Under the pieces are notes generated by a model. The model ran no database searches. It was not told the DNA's origin and was given only the letters and a program-made list of their open reading frames with translations. Shown one piece after another: positions 25,256 to 32,704 of a stretch of 64,000 nt of DNA. This DNA is from Corynebacterium lizhenjunii. Its GTDB lineage: Bacteria > Actinomycetota > Actinomycetes > Mycobacteriales > Mycobacteriaceae. Location of the stretch: NCBI RefSeq assembly GCF_011038655.2, contig NZ_CP064954.1, positions 1,116,001 to 1,180,000 on the forward strand, given 5' to 3'. Position 1 is the stretch's first letter; each line of letters begins with the position of its first letter. The position numbers and the translations under genes were made by a program.

Positions 25256-25588
25256 ATGGGGCCCATGGGCACTATGAGGTTTGATCAAGAGACCAAGGAC
25301 CGTGCGCTGCGCTTGTACTACGAGGCGGTTGCCGAGGAGGGCGCGACGAAGATTGGGGCGCGCCGCAAGATCGGTGGGATGCTGGATATCAACCCGGCGA
25401 CACTGAATAACTGGATCCTGAAAGCCGAGAAGGAAGCAGCGGCTTCCTCGCTTGCTGCCGAGCAGGACAAGGACGCCGAGATTGCCCGGTTGCGCAAGGA
25501 AGTCAAGCAGCTGACAGAGGCCAACGAGATCTTGAGGTTGGCCTCGGCTTTTTTCGCCCAGGCGGAGCTCGACCGCAAACAAAAATAG
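25256..25588 (+). CDS. IS3-family transposase OrfA
   Basis: A 110-residue DNA-binding subunit. The N-terminal helix-turn-helix (MRFDQETKDRALRLYYEAVAE, then INPATLNNWI) is followed by a leucine-zipper-like coiled coil (AEIARLRKEVKQLTEANEILRLASAFFA). It ends in CAAAAATAG, an A-rich run suited to -1 ribosomal slippage. This would fuse it to OrfB as KQKIVVEFLHAH, the usual way IS3 elements make active transposase. Confidence 0.92.
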   Translation: MGPMGTMRFDQETKDRALRLYYEAVAEEGATKIGARRKIGGMLDINPATLNNWILKAEKEAAASSLAAEQDKDAEIARLRKEVKQLTEANEILRLASAFFAQAELDRKQK

Positions 25589-25590
25589 TC

Positions 25591-26529
25591 GTGGAGTTTC
25601 TCCATGCTCACCGGCACCTTTATTCCATCGAGCGGATGTGCCAGGTCCTCAACGAGCATCAGTACCAGATTTCTCCTGCTACCTATTACCGGTATCAGGC
25701 ACGAAATTTCGGTCCTACCGATGCCGAGCTTGACGAAGCATACGAGGCAAACCGGCTCTACGACCTGTGGGTTGCTAATCGGCGGGTCTATGGGCGTCGC
25801 AAGCTGTGGAAGGCAGCTAAGCGGGCTGGATGGGACATTGGTCGGGGCAAGGTCAATCGCTTGATGACCCTGTTGGGCATTAGTGGTGTGCTGCGGCGTA
25901 AATCCACGCGCACGACAGTGGCCAACCCGAACAATCCCCGGTTTGCCGATCACTGCAAGCGAGCCTGGGAAAGCGTAGAACGCCCGGATCAGTGGTGGGT
26001 GGCAGATTTTACCTATGTCTACACCAAGCAGGGCTTTTGCTACGTTGCGTTTGTCACCGACGTGTATTCGCGCAGGATACTGGGCTATAGCGTTGCCGAG
26101 TCAAAGACCACTGAGTTTATCCTCAGCGCGCTGCGCCAAGCTATTAGCCTTCGCAGCCGCGAAGACCCAAACTTTAGCCCGGTAGGAGTCATCCATCATT
26201 CGGATGCAGGCTCGCAGTACACCAGTGCCGAGCTGCGCGGGCTCATAGCCCGGGAAGGAATGACTGGTTCTATCGGAACTGTCGGCGATGCCTACGACAA
26301 CGGGCTTATGGAGTCCACCATTGGCCTGTATAAGAGTGAGGAGATTGATTTCGAAGGCCGTAAGTGGAGCAACTGGCAGGAAGTCGAAGCAGCCACCGCG
26401 AGCTGGGTGAGTTGGTACAACACCGAGCGCCTACACGGATCCATTGACTACATTCCACCAAAGGAACACGAAATGTGGTACCGTCTCACCAATCCCAACA
26501 GGGAGCAATCAGAAGCCCAAGCGGCTTAA
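25591..26529 (+). CDS. IS3-family transposase OrfB
   Basis: The catalytic half (312 residues from the GTG at 25591) with a full DDE triad: Asp in WWVADFTYVYT, Asp in VIHHSDAGSQYTS, and Glu in GDAYDNGLMESTIGLYKSE. The IS3 signature YNTERLHGSIDYIPPKEHE is intact. The frame is undisturbed, so the element may still be active if slippage with OrfA occurs. Confidence 0.93.
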   Translation: MEFLHAHRHLYSIERMCQVLNEHQYQISPATYYRYQARNFGPTDAELDEAYEANRLYDLWVANRRVYGRRKLWKAAKRAGWDIGRGKVNRLMTLLGISGVLRRKSTRTTVANPNNPRFADHCKRAWESVERPDQWWVADFTYVYTKQGFCYVAFVTDVYSRRILGYSVAESKTTEFILSALRQAISLRSREDPNFSPVGVIHHSDAGSQYTSAELRGLIAREGMTGSIGTVGDAYDNGLMESTIGLYKSEEIDFEGRKWSNWQEVEAATASWVSWYNTERLHGSIDYIPPKEHEMWYRLTNPNREQSEAQAA

Positions 26530-27186
26530 ACACCCACTCTCACAATCCCGGGGCGAGTCAAACACGCAGCTCAATGAGAAAAGCTACGTCAAAGACACCC
26601 CGCTTGAGCAGATCCCGAAATCGAAGCGCCATAACAAAAGGTGGTGGTACACCCACTACACCCACCGAGCCGCCTACATGCAGCTGGTGCGACTTTCCAA
26701 GGCCGGTCACTTGTTTACCTACCTGACCGAAAAGCAGGGCACCATCGCCTATAAAAGCACCACCAACAGCCTAGAAGGTGGCATCAACTCCCCGATAAAA
26801 AGCCTCCTGCACGCCCACAGAGGCCTCAGAGATGAACATCAACGCATCGCCTGCGACTGGTGGCTCTACACCCACACACAACACCCACGCGACCCCGTAG
26901 ACATCGCCAGAGAACAAAATTGGGGCAAGGACGCAACCGCCAAAGCCACGATCCTTGCCCACCACGAGCGCCAAACCGCCAACGGTCACGACGACGGGCG
27001 GCCCGCACTCCTCGACAACGCCATCGACGCTGACTACAACCACAGTATGGGAATCCGGAAAGGTACCATCCACTAACCCCCACCAACACATTCTGACCAT
27101 TAAGACGACACGCCGAAAAACAACACATTTTGACCATTAGGCCCCATTAGGCCCTCAAAACAGCGGAAAGGCGAAAAGTCAAAACG

Positions 27187-27219
27187 CCCCGCCACCAGAA
27201 AAAACACTGGTAGACGGGG
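27187..27219. terminator. Hairpin downstream of the tRNA
   Basis: CCCCGCCACCAG (27187-27198) pairs with CTGGTAGACGGGG (27207-27219) around an A-rich loop. It lies downstream of the minus-strand tRNA, whose 3' end is followed by TTTTTT. Confidence 0.65.
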
Positions 27220-27230
27220 TGTAAAAAACG

Positions 27231-27304
27231 TGCCTCCGGTGAGACTCGAACTCACACTGAACGGGTTTTGAATCCGTTGCCTCTGCCAATTGGGCTACGG
27301 AGGC
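27231..27304 (-). tRNA. tRNA with anticodon CAA (Leu), class I body
   Basis: On the minus strand a full cloverleaf folds: acceptor GCCTCCG/CGGAGGC with discriminator A, T-arm GTGAG-TTCGAGT-CTCAC, D-arm GCC/GGC. The anticodon arm is ACGGA-TTCAAAA-CCCGT, giving CAA at 27268-27270. CCA is not encoded. The variable region is only 5 nt, although bacterial tRNA-Leu normally has a long variable arm, and the top anticodon-stem pair is an A-C mismatch. The accessory island lies directly against its 3' end. I saw no duplicate of the 3' end at the other side of the island. Confidence 0.85.
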
Positions 27305-27437
27305 GTCTTACTGCTGCTCGCACTGCGGGCTGTAGCAAGTACGTGGGACAGCATACCCCACGCGGTGGGGCTAGCCAAATTGCGCGGTGGGGAAGGGTGA
27401 GGAAGGGCGGGGAAGGTGGAATGGGTGGGGAGGAGGC

Positions 27438-27451
27438 GGCATCGGCAAGCT
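27438..27451 (+). repeat. Dispersed motif copy (exact)
   Basis: GGCATCGGCAAGCT about 50 bp upstream of the polA start, in the spacer after the tRNA. Confidence 0.85.
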
Positions 27452-27502
27452 ACGGCTGTTGGGGCCTGGCGGTGTCCGGGCAGCTATGTAGACTGGCATG
27501 CT

Positions 27503-30163
27503 GTGACTGATACCCAACGTTTGCTGCTCATTGACGGACACTCTATGGCCTTTCGTGCGTTCTACGCGCTGCCGGCGGAGAATTTTGCTACCACCGGGGG
27601 CCAGCACACCAACGCGGTGTATGGCTTTTTGTCCATGCTGGCCAACATTGTTGGCGAGGAAGCGCCGGATGCCATGGCGGTTGCGTTTGACGTGGGGCGA
27701 AAGACTTTCCGCACGGAGATGTTTCCGGAGTATAAGGCCCAGCGTGAGGCCGCACCGGAAGAGTTTCGCGGGCAAGTAGACCTTATCCGGGAGGTGTTGG
27801 AAACACTGGGGATTACCACGCTGTCGCTGGAGAATTTTGAGGCCGATGACATTGTGGCCACTCTAGCTACCGAGGCGAGCGCGGCCGGGGGCTTCGAGAC
27901 GCTGATTGTCACCGGCGACCGCGATTATTTGCAGCTGGTCAATGACACCACCACGGTGCTCTACCCCATGAAGGGCGTGTCTACGCTGCACCGCTTTACC
28001 CCGGCGGCGGTGGAGGAGAAGTACCAGCTGACCCCGCAGCAATATCCGGATTTTGCGGCGCTGCGCGGGGATCCGTCTGACAACTTGCCGGGCGTGCCCA
28101 AGGTGGGGGAGAAGACGGCTACCAAGTGGATTCAACAGTATGGGTCTTTGGATGAGCTGATTGCGCACGCAGACGATATCAAGGGCGTGGTGGGCAATAA
28201 TTTCCGCGAGCGTATTGAGCAGGTGCGCATGAACCGCCAGCTCACGCAGATGATTACTGACATGGAGTTGGAGGTAGGCCCGCAGGATCTCGGCTTTAAG
28301 GGTGCTGCTGTGGCGGATGTGGCGGCGCGTTTTGACCAGTTGGAGTTTGGTGCCACCCTTCGGGAGCGAGTGTTGGCGGTGATTCCACATGATGGCGCTG
28401 AGGCTGCTGCCAGTGGTGCGATGGAGGCGGAGCAGGGCCCGGAGGTTACTGTCGATACACTGCAGGCCGGCCAGCTGAGCGCGTGGCTAGGCCACGCCGA
28501 TGGGACGGCGGTCTACGTCCGGGGCAGTGCGCAGCCGGGTCGGGGGGATGCCTCTGCCGTGGCACTGGTGCGTGAGGATTTTCATGCGGTGCAGTTGGAG
28601 TTGGCAGAGCTTGACGCTGGCGATGACGCAGCCTTGGCTGCCTGGTTGGAAGCCCCGGCCCGAAAGTACTTCCATGATGCCAAGGCTGCCTTTCACATGC
28701 TGGCCGGGCGGGGAATTGCGCTGGCAGGGGTAGAGCATGACACTGCCTTGGCTGCATATTTGTTGCGGCCCGGCCAGCGTACCTATGAGCTTGCCGATGT
28801 CTATCAGCGTCACCTGCGCAAGACCCTCGGGGCCCCCACGGACCAGCTTTCCTTGCTTGACGATGCCGCCCTGATCGATTCTGCTGTGGCGGTGGCTGAG
28901 TTGGCCATCGAGCTGCCGCGTCAACTCCAGGAGATTGATTCGCTGGAGCTCTACAGTGATATGGAGCTGCCGCTGGCCCTGGTGCTGGCACAGATGGAGG
29001 CCACCGGCATTGCGGTGGATACCCAACGGTTAGAAGACCAGTTAGAGGTGTTGGTTCAGCAGGTTGCGGAGCAGGAGTCTGCGGCGCGGAAGCTGGCGGG
29101 GGATGATTCCCTGAATTTGAACTCTCCCAAGCAGCTGCAGGTAGTGCTTTTTGAGACCTTCGAGATGCCCAAGACGAAGAAGACTAAGACGGGCTATTCC
29201 ACGGCGGCGAAGGAAATTGAGCAATTGGCGGTGGAACACCCGCACCCATTTTTGGAGCACTTGTTGGCGCACCGGGAGTACCAAAAGCTCAAGACCACTT
29301 TGGAGGGTTTGATTAAGACTGTGCAGTCGGATGGGCGGATCCGTACCACGTTTAATCAGACGGTGGCCTCAACCGGGCGGTTGTCGTCTACGGAGCCGAA
29401 CCTGCAAAACATTCCGGTGCGCACTGATGCCGGCCGCAAGATCCGGGAGGCCTTTGTGGTGGGCGAGGGTTTTGAGGCGTTGCTGACTGCGGACTATTCG
29501 CAAATTGAAATGCGCGTGATGGCGCACCTCTCGCAAGATCCAGGCCTGATTGAGGCCTACCAACAGGGTGAGGACTTGCACAACTACGTGGGCGCCCGCG
29601 TCTTTGATGTTCCGGTCGATGAGGTCACTGCAGAGCTGCGCCGGCGTGTGAAAGCTATGTCCTATGGTCTGGTCTATGGTCTGTCTGCGTTTGGCCTGTC
29701 CCAGCAGTTAGGTATCCCAGCCGGCGAGGCTAAGAAGACTATGGATGCTTACTTCGACCGCTTTGGTGGGGTGAAACGATACCTGGACAATGTGGTGGTC
29801 CAAGCGCGCAAGGATGGTTATACCTCTACCATCTTTGGGCGGCGGCGCTATCTTCCGGAACTGAACTCAGACAACCGTTTGGCGCGGGAGAACGCGGAGC
29901 GTGCGGCCTTGAATGCGCCCATCCAAGGTACGGCGGCGGACATCATTAAGATCGCGATGTTGCGGGTTGACCGTGCGTTGGAAGGCTACCATTCCCGGGT
30001 GCTGCTGCAGGTCCACGATGAATTGGTTGTCGAAGTCGCACCGGGAGAGATGGACGCGGTGCGCGAGATTGTGGAGCGCGAAATGGGCGCAGCTATTCAG
30101 CTGCGAGTGCCGCTGGAGGTCTCTGCTGGTACTGGGGAGAATTGGGACGCTGCTGCGCACTAG
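27503..30163 (+). CDS. polA: DNA polymerase I
   Basis: An 886-residue DNA polymerase I for Okazaki fragment processing and repair synthesis. Start at the GTG at 27503 (VTDTQRLLLIDGHSMAFRAFYALP), where the 5'-3' exonuclease domain begins; the sequence before it is not conserved. The exonuclease has FEADDIVATLA, TGDRDYLQLV and GDPSDNLPGVPKVGEKTA. The polymerase domain has STGRLSSTEPNLQNIPVRT, DYSQIEMRVMAHLS, RRRVKAMSYGLVYGLSAFGL and LLQVHDELVVE. The central 3'-5' exonuclease region lacks a clear DxE motif, as in other actinobacterial enzymes, so proofreading is probably absent. A one-mismatch motif copy (28786-28799) encodes ELADVY there. The gene end is tandemly duplicated. Confidence 0.96.
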   Translation: MTDTQRLLLIDGHSMAFRAFYALPAENFATTGGQHTNAVYGFLSMLANIVGEEAPDAMAVAFDVGRKTFRTEMFPEYKAQREAAPEEFRGQVDLIREVLETLGITTLSLENFEADDIVATLATEASAAGGFETLIVTGDRDYLQLVNDTTTVLYPMKGVSTLHRFTPAAVEEKYQLTPQQYPDFAALRGDPSDNLPGVPKVGEKTATKWIQQYGSLDELIAHADDIKGVVGNNFRERIEQVRMNRQLTQMITDMELEVGPQDLGFKGAAVADVAARFDQLEFGATLRERVLAVIPHDGAEAAASGAMEAEQGPEVTVDTLQAGQLSAWLGHADGTAVYVRGSAQPGRGDASAVALVREDFHAVQLELAELDAGDDAALAAWLEAPARKYFHDAKAAFHMLAGRGIALAGVEHDTALAAYLLRPGQRTYELADVYQRHLRKTLGAPTDQLSLLDDAALIDSAVAVAELAIELPRQLQEIDSLELYSDMELPLALVLAQMEATGIAVDTQRLEDQLEVLVQQVAEQESAARKLAGDDSLNLNSPKQLQVVLFETFEMPKTKKTKTGYSTAAKEIEQLAVEHPHPFLEHLLAHREYQKLKTTLEGLIKTVQSDGRIRTTFNQTVASTGRLSSTEPNLQNIPVRTDAGRKIREAFVVGEGFEALLTADYSQIEMRVMAHLSQDPGLIEAYQQGEDLHNYVGARVFDVPVDEVTAELRRRVKAMSYGLVYGLSAFGLSQQLGIPAGEAKKTMDAYFDRFGGVKRYLDNVVVQARKDGYTSTIFGRRRYLPELNSDNRLARENAERAALNAPIQGTAADIIKIAMLRVDRALEGYHSRVLLQVHDELVVEVAPGEMDAVREIVEREMGAAIQLRVPLEVSAGTGENWDAAAH

Positions 30164-30218
30164 TAGCGGTACTAGCTAACGGCACTAGGTAGCGGTACTT
30201 AGTGACAGCACTAGGTGG
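30157..30218. repeat. 25-26 bp tandem repeat between polA and the RDD gene
   Basis: About 2.4 units starting GCACTAG at 30157, 30182 and 30208. The first holds the polA stop, the last holds the stop of the convergent RDD gene. Confidence 0.7.
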
Positions 30219-30678
30219 TGGCTGTCTGGAGCTTGACGCTGGCCCCGGCCAGCTTGTCCCAGGGGGTCACTCCGAAGGTGGCCACGCCAATTGCGCCGAG
30301 GAGCAGCAGGGCCCCAGTCAGGTACTCATCATTGACATACGTGCTCAGCCCGAGCATGGGAAGGAGTAGCCACGCATTGCGCAGCGCAGCGCAGGGCCAT
30401 GGGGTACCGGGGGTGTGGACTCGCAGTCGCATGGACCACTTGCCCAACGAGGTGCCCGTGCAAGCCTCAATAAGTATCCGGTAGAAAAAGAAGATCACCG
30501 CGGGGGCGATGGTGCGAAAGGCAGCATCAAACTCGGGGGTCGCGGTGGTATCGGATCCTTGAAGTGTCCACCGCAGCACTACCGTGATGGCTGCAACCAG
30601 GAAGCCGTCAATCCACCACGCGACGGCGCGGCGCGCCACCAGCTTGAGTCGCAGGTTAAAGACAGGGCCGAAAAGCAT
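30211..30678 (-). CDS. RDD-family membrane protein
   Basis: A 155-residue protein with three hydrophobic segments. The RDD-type start LVARRAVAWWIDGFLVAAI (Arg and Asp in the first helix) is followed by IFFFYRILIEACTGTSLGKW and a final LLLLGAIGVATF. RDD proteins are short integral membrane proteins; some act in ion homeostasis, but most are uncharacterised. It is convergent with polA; the stops lie in related tandem-repeat units. A neighbour of this type near polA/rpsA is not diagnostic. Confidence 0.8.
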   Translation of the reverse strand: MLFGPVFNLRLKLVARRAVAWWIDGFLVAAITVVLRWTLQGSDTTATPEFDAAFRTIAPAVIFFFYRILIEACTGTSLGKWSMRLRVHTPGTPWPCAALRNAWLLLPMLGLSTYVNDEYLTGALLLLGAIGVATFGVTPWDKLAGASVKLQTATT

Positions 30679-30749
30679 GGCCGCAGTATAGCCGGTAGTG
30701 TGACTGGGCTAGTGGACTCGGCAGTGGGGCGACGGGCCGGGAGGACAGA

Positions 30750-30778
30750 TTGCGCAGTGAGCTGGGAAGATGTAGGAT
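30750..30778 (+). promoter_or_regulatory. Probable rpsA promoter
   Basis: TTGCGC (30750-30755), 17-bp spacer, TAGGAT (30773-30778) preceded by TG. This would give a leader of about 170 nt for rpsA. A GCGGTTT-A-AAACCGC palindrome lies in the leader at 30869-30883. Confidence 0.5.
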
Positions 30779-30957
30779 GTTAGGAACGTGTCTATGGCGC
30801 GCGGGTGAGGTGGTTAGTGTAGGAGAACCGCCGCGCACGCAGTGCCGGGATCTTTCGCCCCTGCATTCGCGGTTTAAAACCGCAGGTGGGGGACAGATTG
30901 AGATGACTCGTAACTGTCCAATTACGGCCTCCTACATTCTTTCGGAGCATAATTTAC

Positions 30958-32412
30958 ATGCCATCTTCTAACACCCCTCAGGTTGCGATTAACGACATCG
31001 GAACCGCTGAGGACTTCCTCGCAGCAGTTGACGCCACCATCAAGTACTTCAACGATGGTGACATCGTCGAGGGCACCGTGGTCAAGGTCGACCATGACGA
31101 AGTTCTGCTTGACATCGGATACAAGACTGAGGGTGTCATTCCCTCCCGCGAGCTTTCCATCAAGCACGACGTTGACCCGGATGAGGTCGTCGAGGTCGGC
31201 GACACCATCGACGCACTTGTCCTGACCAAGGAGGACAAGGAAGGCCGCCTGATCCTCTCCAAGAAGCGCGCACAATACGAGCGCGCTTGGGGCGCCATCG
31301 AGGAGCTGCAGGCCAAGGAAGAGCCGGTTACCGGTACCGTTATCGAGGTTGTCAAGGGCGGCCTGATTCTGGACATCGGCCTGCGCGGCTTCCTGCCGGC
31401 TTCCCTGGTGGAAATGCGTCGCGTGCGCGACCTGGAGCCGTACATCGGCCAGGAGCTCGAGGCAAAGATCATCGAGCTGGACAAGCAGCGCAACAACGTG
31501 GTGCTGTCGCGTCGTGCATTCCTGGAGCAGAACCAGTCCGAGGTCCGCTCCGAGTTCCTGCACCAGCTGCAGAAGGGCCAGGTCCGCAAGGGTGTTGTGT
31601 CCTCCATCGTCAACTTCGGCGCTTTCGTCGACCTCGGCGGTGTCGACGGTCTGGTACACGTCTCCGAGCTGTCCTGGAAGCACATCGACCACCCGTCTGA
31701 GGTTGTCACCGTGGGCGACGAGGTCACTGTTGAGGTCCTCGACGTCGATCTGGACCGCGAGCGCGTCTCCTTGTCCCTGAAGGCTACCCAGGAAGATCCG
31801 TGGCGCGTCTTCGCCCGTACTCACGCTGTGGGCCAGATCGTTCCGGGCAAGGTCACCAAGCTGGTGCCGTTCGGTGCGTTCGTCCGCGTCGAGGAAGGCA
31901 TCGAGGGTCTGGTGCACATCTCCGAGCTGGCTCAGCGCCACGTGGAGGTTCCGGATCAGGTTGTCAACGTTGGCCAGGAAGTTATGGTCAAGGTCATCGA
32001 CATCGACCTGGAGCGTCGTCGCATTTCCCTGTCCGTTAAGCAGGCAGATGAGGACTACACCGAAGAGTTCGATCCGTCGAAGTACGGCATGGCTGACTCC
32101 TACGACGAGCAGGGCAACTACGTCTTCCCCGAGGGCTTCGATCCGGAGACCAACGAGTGGAAGGAAGGCTTTGACGAGCAGCGTCAGGCTTGGGAGGCTC
32201 GCTACGCTGAGTCCGAGCGTCGCTTCCAGCTGCACACCGCTCAGATCGAGCGCTCCCGCCAGGCAGCCGCCGAGGCTTCCGAGCAGGGCGAAGCTGCTAA
32301 CTACTCTTCCGAGTCTGCCGATGCCCCTGCGTCCGACTCCGCTGAGACCCAGGGTTCCCTGGCTTCCGATGAGCAGCTCGCTGCTCTGCGCGACAAGCTG
32401 GCTGGCAACTAA
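30958..32412 (+). CDS. rpsA: 30S ribosomal protein S1
   Basis: A 484-residue S1 with four S1 RNA-binding domains, at about residues 35-105, 120-190, 208-277 and 294-364. Each is recognisable by strands such as GDIVEGTVVKVDHDEVLLDI, RKGVVSSIVNFGAFVDLGG and PGKVTKLVPFGAFVRVEEG. It helps mRNA bind the ribosome. Actinobacterial S1 proteins have four domains and not the six of E. coli. The tail (about residues 430-480) is acidic, Ala- and Ser-rich. ESADAPASDSAE in the tail is encoded by a diverged motif copy near 32315. The strong codon bias of a highly expressed gene is obvious. Confidence 0.97.
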   Translation: MPSSNTPQVAINDIGTAEDFLAAVDATIKYFNDGDIVEGTVVKVDHDEVLLDIGYKTEGVIPSRELSIKHDVDPDEVVEVGDTIDALVLTKEDKEGRLILSKKRAQYERAWGAIEELQAKEEPVTGTVIEVVKGGLILDIGLRGFLPASLVEMRRVRDLEPYIGQELEAKIIELDKQRNNVVLSRRAFLEQNQSEVRSEFLHQLQKGQVRKGVVSSIVNFGAFVDLGGVDGLVHVSELSWKHIDHPSEVVTVGDEVTVEVLDVDLDRERVSLSLKATQEDPWRVFARTHAVGQIVPGKVTKLVPFGAFVRVEEGIEGLVHISELAQRHVEVPDQVVNVGQEVMVKVIDIDLERRRISLSVKQADEDYTEEFDPSKYGMADSYDEQGNYVFPEGFDPETNEWKEGFDEQRQAWEARYAESERRFQLHTAQIERSRQAAAEASEQGEAANYSSESADAPASDSAETQGSLASDEQLAALRDKLAGN

Positions 32413-32439
32413 GCCACGCTAGCCTCGCTAGCGCATACA

Positions 32440-32467
32440 CCGCTCGACCTTCCCGGTCGGGCGGTTT
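32440..32467 (+). terminator. rpsA terminator
   Basis: CCGCTCGACC (32440-32449) pairs with GGTCGGGCGG (32455-32464) with one G-U pair, followed by TTT and a further T-run. Confidence 0.75.
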
Positions 32468-32527
32468 CGCCGTTTTTCGCCGTTTTCGCCCCAACAGTGC
32501 TCGCTTCCTAAGCGCCCGCCAGTTCCG

Positions 32528-32563
32528 GCCTAATGGTCAAAATGGGTTGCTTTTCGGCGTGTC
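32528..32563 (+). repeat. Solo IS1249-type end (remnant)
   Basis: GGCCTAATGGTCAAAATGGG, then TTGCTTTTCGGCGTGTC, matches the outer right end of the IS1249-type element at 27.1 kb (complement strand) over about 36 bp with two mismatches. No transposase lies next to it. Confidence 0.8.
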
Positions 32564-32704
32564 CGAATTGCCCGTGTGAACATTGTCATGCCCGCGCGGG
32601 CGGTCGGTATCTTTTGATTGTGCCCGAAACGGGGTAAGGTCCGATATGTTATGGCCACGCACTGAGTGGTTATTACCTATTGTTCGTGAAGAAGGGAACC
32701 TGCT

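Larger units (their letters stand above)
25210..26560. mobile_element. IS3-family insertion sequence, apparently complete
   Basis: The 1351-bp element starts with TGA and ends with TCA. Its imperfect 26-bp inverted repeats share the inner TGTGAGAGTG and about 19 positions. A 3-bp target duplication AAC flanks it (25207-25209 and 26561-26563). It carries overlapping-frame orfA and orfB, and inserts at a codon boundary of the IS1249-type transposase. Confidence 0.9.
24523..27076 (+). pseudogene. IS1249-type transposase, interrupted by insertion
   Basis: The N-terminal part (24523-25209, 229 residues) has a zinc-finger region (CPVCAGRSIKHG, then CKECGHTF), a helix-turn-helix, and the first catalytic Asp in VFIDGTYFNTK; the DDE-type core continues with TDGHKGSAKAIRNTWPE. 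The C-terminal part (26561-27076, about 171 residues) resumes with TQLNEKSY and RHNKRWWYTHYTHRAAY. Removing the IS3 element with one copy of the AAC duplication joins the halves in frame, giving about 399 residues, the family norm. It is therefore disrupted only by the insertion and not otherwise decayed. Confidence 0.9.
24363..27143. mobile_element. IS1249-type element (IS256 family), split by an IS3 element
   Basis: Terminal inverted repeats GGGCTAATGGTCAAAATGTG (left, from 24363) and its near-perfect complement (right, to 27143) agree over about 23 bp with one mismatch. A perfect 8-bp target duplication CCATTAGG flanks it, as expected for this family. A second copy of the end sequence lies just inside the right end (27084-27102). 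Its transposase is interrupted at 25210-26560. Without that insertion it would be about 1.43 kb. Confidence 0.9.

Noticed and set aside
26444..26560. A longer gene starting at 26444 and running through the IS3 end into 27076
   Set aside because: The first part is an out-of-frame reading of the IS3 orfB; the true sequence is the C-terminal half of the interrupted IS1249-type transposase.
27231..27304. tRNA read on the plus strand
   Set aside because: The T-loop sequence TTCGAGT and D-arm are only correct on the minus strand.
30869..30883. GCGGTTT-A-AAACCGC as the rpsA terminator or operator
   Set aside because: It lies in the leader, is short and has no U-run; without conservation data it cannot be given a role.
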